Source: an uncultured Pirellulaceae bacterium (GTDB taxonomy: Bacteria > Planctomycetota > Planctomycetia > Pirellulales > Pirellulaceae). From it: a stretch of 64,000 bases of DNA. Location of the stretch: assembly GCA_905480235.1 (NCBI GenBank), contig CAJQPP010000031.1:1-64000 (forward strand), given 5' to 3'. The translations under genes and the position numbers were made by a program. The notes under the pieces are model-generated. The model was not told where the DNA came from and did no database searches. It saw only the letters and a list, made by a program, of their open reading frames with translations. Below are positions 61,224-64,000 of this stretch, one piece after another. Every line of letters starts with the position of its first letter. The first letter of the stretch is position 1.

Positions 61224-64000
61224 TTACCAATTTAACGCGTCAAGTTGATGCAGCGTTCCATCCGCCCCCGTCACGAGGAGTTTGCCATTCAGATCAACCG
61301 GAGGATGGGAGATGGGACGTCCCAGATCGACAGAATTCTTTACATCGCCCGAGGCAGGATCCACGGCAACGATTTTGCCAGACACAAAAGCCATCACAAG
61401 CTGTCCGTTCAACAGCACGGGATCACCAGCAAGTTGATCATTATTTTCTGGCGGTATTTCGACGGCCCACTGTTGTTCCAGCGCGGTGCTAAAACAGACC
61501 GTTTCACCGGTATCGACCAGGACTACCATTCGATCATCGCCGATGGGCAAGGGCCCAGCGACATATCCACCCGGCAACGCGACGGTTCCGGACGCTTGCA
61601 TTTGATCGGCGTAGGGAATTGCCACTAGTTGGTCCCCACTGTCATCACGGATCACAGCAAACGCGGAGTCGCCCACACCCGCCAAAGGGGACAACAACTG
61701 ACCGTCGAGTTGCAGCTCATGAATTTTCTGCAGCGAATTTTCACCTTCCGCTTCCACTAGGAACATTTGCCCTTCTGCATCACCGATCATAAATCGCTCT
61801 TGGGAATCGAAAACCAATGGCCGTCGCCAGAAAGTATCCGTATTAGGCGTAAGTGGCGGCTGGAAAGGCGCGCCCACAGGGCGACCTGTCCGCGGATCGA
61901 TGCGGAAAACCTGCCCTCGTTTGGTAGCCACTAGCAAACTATCGCCAAAGGCCACGGGATCGCAGGCGGGTTTATCGGCCGGGGATTGCAAATCGGAGAG
62001 TTTGGAAGGCGGCGTTTCGGACATATTCAAAGCCAGAATACTTTTGCGATCCGTTGGTCCTGTGATCACATAACGATCGCCAAAATCCACCATGTTGTCG
62101 AACACCAAACTTTGCACCACAGTGCTACCTCGTACGGAGGGAGAATTAGACCGGCCTTGGTCAACCACGTCATCCGTAATTTCAAACACGTCCCCCTGAG
62201 CAGAAACCGCAATCATGCGATCTCCGTCAGCGATGGGGGGACCGGCCAGGGGAGCGGCAAAATCGGTTCGCCATATTTCTTTTAGTGTTTCGGCCTCTAC
62301 CGCCGAAACGGAAACCATCGAGGAATTGCTGCGCCGACGCAGATGGAACAGGGTTTCACCATTTAGGGAGAGGGGTCCCAAAAAAGCATCCAGGTTATTG
62401 GTTACACCCTTTTCACTGAATTTCCCGACAGCATTCTGGATGCGAAAACGACGAATGCCAGAACCACCACAGATCCACAATTGCTGGGAATCCGCTAGTA
62501 AATAATTGGCGCCGACCTTTTTGACGGCGATCGACTGGGAGACTACGGGTTCAGCTGGCTTTTCCTCGTCGGCTTTATTGACTTCGATCATCTGCAAATC
62601 CCCCACATCCGACATCACAATCGCCCAGCGGTTGTAACGAATGATGGGTGAATTCACCTGGCCTTTGAACCGAATCGACGTCTGTGCGTCGTCGATCTTC
62701 AGGCCATTCTCAAACGGTTTCAGGACGTGCAGATTACAGTAATTGGCAGCGTTCACAGGCACCAACATGAATCCCGAAATCACAAACGGTCGCACCGAAA
62801 CAGAGCCAGGGTCATGGCCCAGATAGAAAACCTCGCGACACGACATGGTTTCCGCAGAAATCACATACAGGTTCGAGTCGTCAGCCAACTGGTAGATAAA
62901 GGGTAAACCGCCAATCACAACACCGGAAACAGAACACTCTTTTGGCACCTGAGCGACCTGCCCAGTGCTGCCATCCGAGGGCTCAATTTTCATTACTTTG
63001 CCGGAACGGGTGGTCACCAGAAGCCCCAAGGGAGTTACGTTTGGCTGGGCAAATGGTTCACCAATGTTAACTCGCCAGCGCACGACGCCGTCGGTCGATG
63101 AGATGCGAAGCAGATCGTGGTGCTCAGAATCAACGGCGATGACGTCTGATTTGTTCGGCTCTCCTAACCACACTGGTTCGATTAGTGTTTGCACGCCAAG
63201 ATATTTCTGCCAAATCACATTGCCATTGGCTGCCTGAATTCCATAAAGGGTTCCATCGATAAGATGCACCAACATCTCATTGGAAAGGCCTAGAATATTG
63301 GCTTTCCCTGTCTTGGTCGCCAAAACGACACTTGAAGAAATGGGCGAGACGGGTCGCTCGGGCATGGCCAAGTCGACGTCGATCGTTTCCACCAGTTCGG
63401 CTTCCCGCAGACTGATGTTCATCATCGCCTGTTGTATTTCTTCACGTACCTTCAACTCAGGATACTTGCTGGTCAATTCAAGAAACGTTTGAAAGGCTGC
63501 TTTCGTATCCCCAGATTCGGTCAACGAATTCATCGATCCAACGGCCGCGACATAGTCTCGTTCCATCGTTATTTGGCGTTTGATTTTGGCGATATTATCC
63601 GCCAGTAATGTCAGGTTAGTAGCCACCCCGGGTTTTCTCTTTTCGCTACTCGGCACGTACGTGGGATTATCAATCAACACCATCGTCTGTTCGGCCAACG
63701 CCAACTGAGCTTTCTTGACTTCCACGTCATCGGAATCGAGTCCTTTTGTGGCAAACCCCAACGCAGTTCCAGGCAGAATCACGCCAAGTTCGCTCCGTAA
63801 GTCACCAAATTTCTCGACCTGTTCCTCTTTCTCCAACTCCGCGAGCAGTTCTGGCAAGACGGTTTCTGATCGGGTTAACGTGTTATCCCATTGCTTGCTG
63901 TCGTACGAAGTGCGCAATTTGCAGTTGGCGATTTTGACCTGTGCGTCCGCGACTTTGGTATCGCTGGGGAAACTCTTGACGTAATTTTCGAAATCCCCGA
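61224..64000 (-). CDS. Exported or periplasmic PQQ-type beta-propeller protein with TPR-like N terminus (5' end cut by window edge)
   Basis: The reading frame stays open to the right edge, so at least 925 residues are seen and the true start is outside; the TTG at 63917 is internal. The preceding codons encode a coherent TPR-like stretch (GDFENYVKSFPSDTKVADAQ), continued by helices to about 190. The rest is a beta-propeller of PQQ/quinoprotein-type blades (e.g. GIQAANGNVIWQKYLG, STDGVVRWRVNIGEP, IDPRTGRPVGAP, VDPASGDVKNSVDL), comparable to BamB but much larger. Probable scaffold for protein interactions. Leads the cluster with the two downstream genes. Confidence 0.85.
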   Translation of the reverse strand, partial: GDFENYVKSFPSDTKVADAQVKIANCKLRTSYDSKQWDNTLTRSETVLPELLAELEKEEQVEKFGDLRSELGVILPGTALGFATKGLDSDDVEVKKAQLALAEQTMVLIDNPTYVPSSEKRKPGVATNLTLLADNIAKIKRQITMERDYVAAVGSMNSLTESGDTKAAFQTFLELTSKYPELKVREEIQQAMMNISLREAELVETIDVDLAMPERPVSPISSSVVLATKTGKANILGLSNEMLVHLIDGTLYGIQAANGNVIWQKYLGVQTLIEPVWLGEPNKSDVIAVDSEHHDLLRISSTDGVVRWRVNIGEPFAQPNVTPLGLLVTTRSGKVMKIEPSDGSTGQVAQVPKECSVSGVVIGGLPFIYQLADDSNLYVISAETMSCREVFYLGHDPGSVSVRPFVISGFMLVPVNAANYCNLHVLKPFENGLKIDDAQTSIRFKGQVNSPIIRYNRWAIVMSDVGDLQMIEVNKADEEKPAEPVVSQSIAVKKVGANYLLADSQQLWICGGSGIRRFRIQNAVGKFSEKGVTNNLDAFLGPLSLNGETLFHLRRRSNSSMVSVSAVEAETLKEIWRTDFAAPLAGPPIADGDRMIAVSAQGDVFEITDDVVDQGRSNSPSVRGSTVVQSLVFDNMVDFGDRYVITGPTDRKSILALNMSETPPSKLSDLQSPADKPACDPVAFGDSLLVATKRGQVFRIDPRTGRPVGAPFQPPLTPNTDTFWRRPLVFDSQERFMIGDAEGQMFLVEAEGENSLQKIHELQLDGQLLSPLAGVGDSAFAVIRDDSGDQLVAIPYADQMQASGTVALPGGYVAGPLPIGDDRMVVLVDTGETVCFSTALEQQWAVEIPPENNDQLAGDPVLLNGQLVMAFVSGKIVAVDPASGDVKNSVDLGRPISHPPVDLNGKLLVTGADGTLHQLDALNW

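Noticed and set aside
63917-63917. TTG at 63917 as start of the beta-propeller protein
   Set aside because: The frame continues open to the right edge with coherent TPR-like sequence, so the gene is cut by the window.

Overview
This 64 kb window is chromosomal core-genome DNA from a member of the Planctomycetota, most likely a Pirellulaceae-type marine or freshwater lineage. The reasons are: two DUF1080 (3-keto-disaccharide hydrolase) proteins, a formylmethanofuran dehydrogenase subunit C gene outside an archaeon, many large exported proteins of unknown function with planctomycete-style layouts, a Gly/Arg-rich Rho, and GTG/TTG starts mixed with ATG. I see no insertion sequences, prophage, CRISPR array or rRNA. 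Both window edges cut genes: a ClpP at the left and a PQQ-type beta-propeller protein at the right.

Layout. (1) 1-3258: protein quality control on the minus strand: trigger factor with its own terminator, then two ClpP paralogues; a tRNA-Gly(GCC) lies upstream. (2) 3773-5257: an FHA-domain protein and a sigma-70-like factor. (3) 5284-13370: a minus-strand run of accessory enzymes and exported proteins: acyltransferase-like condensation protein, DUF1080, PhyH dioxygenase coupled to a GNAT, an exported unknown, an exported cyclophilin and an SH3-like surface protein. (4) 13496-18738: map, and divergently leuS and mutY. (5) 18793-20793: two adjacent transglutaminase-like exported proteins, one lacking the catalytic Cys and His. 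(6) 20973-26330: lipoprotein, DUF900 hydrolase, ZIP transporter, SRPBCC protein, a two-domain DUF1080 protein and a DinB-like protein. (7) 26550-29900: a large SMC/SbcC-shaped coiled-coil protein whose ATP-binding motifs look lost, carrying DUF4332-like HhH domains at its C terminus. (8) 30091-37030: amidohydrolase, then a five-gene minus-strand operon for Zn/Mn uptake in which the permease is fused to a DtxR-like metalloregulator. (9) 37241-39935: rsfS, mobA, fhcC and an atypical SDR. (10) 40172-46846: a heavy-metal RND efflux locus with a Cys/His-rich exported protein and a divergent TolC-like gene; the divergent intergenic region holds repeated TAATCGG half-sites. (11) 46875-53525: mtaB-clpS, a M20 dipeptidase, serS next to tRNA-Ser(GGA), and rho. 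(12) 54459-64000: a secreted thioredoxin/repeat/YHS-like protein, then a tight minus-strand cluster of three large exported proteins (beta-propeller, family-5 solute-binding-like, unknown).

Working together: metal handling is a clear theme (ZIP importer, ABC importer with built-in sensor, RND exporter with His/Cys-rich accessory proteins), as is proteostasis (trigger factor, two ClpP, ClpS, exported PPIase, secreted thioredoxin). The candidates most likely to be undescribed are the degenerate SMC-DUF4332 protein, the permease-DtxR fusion operon, the catalytically dead transglutaminase paralogue and the three-gene exported module at the right edge. All assignments rest on reading the sequence and recalled family motifs; no database search was run.
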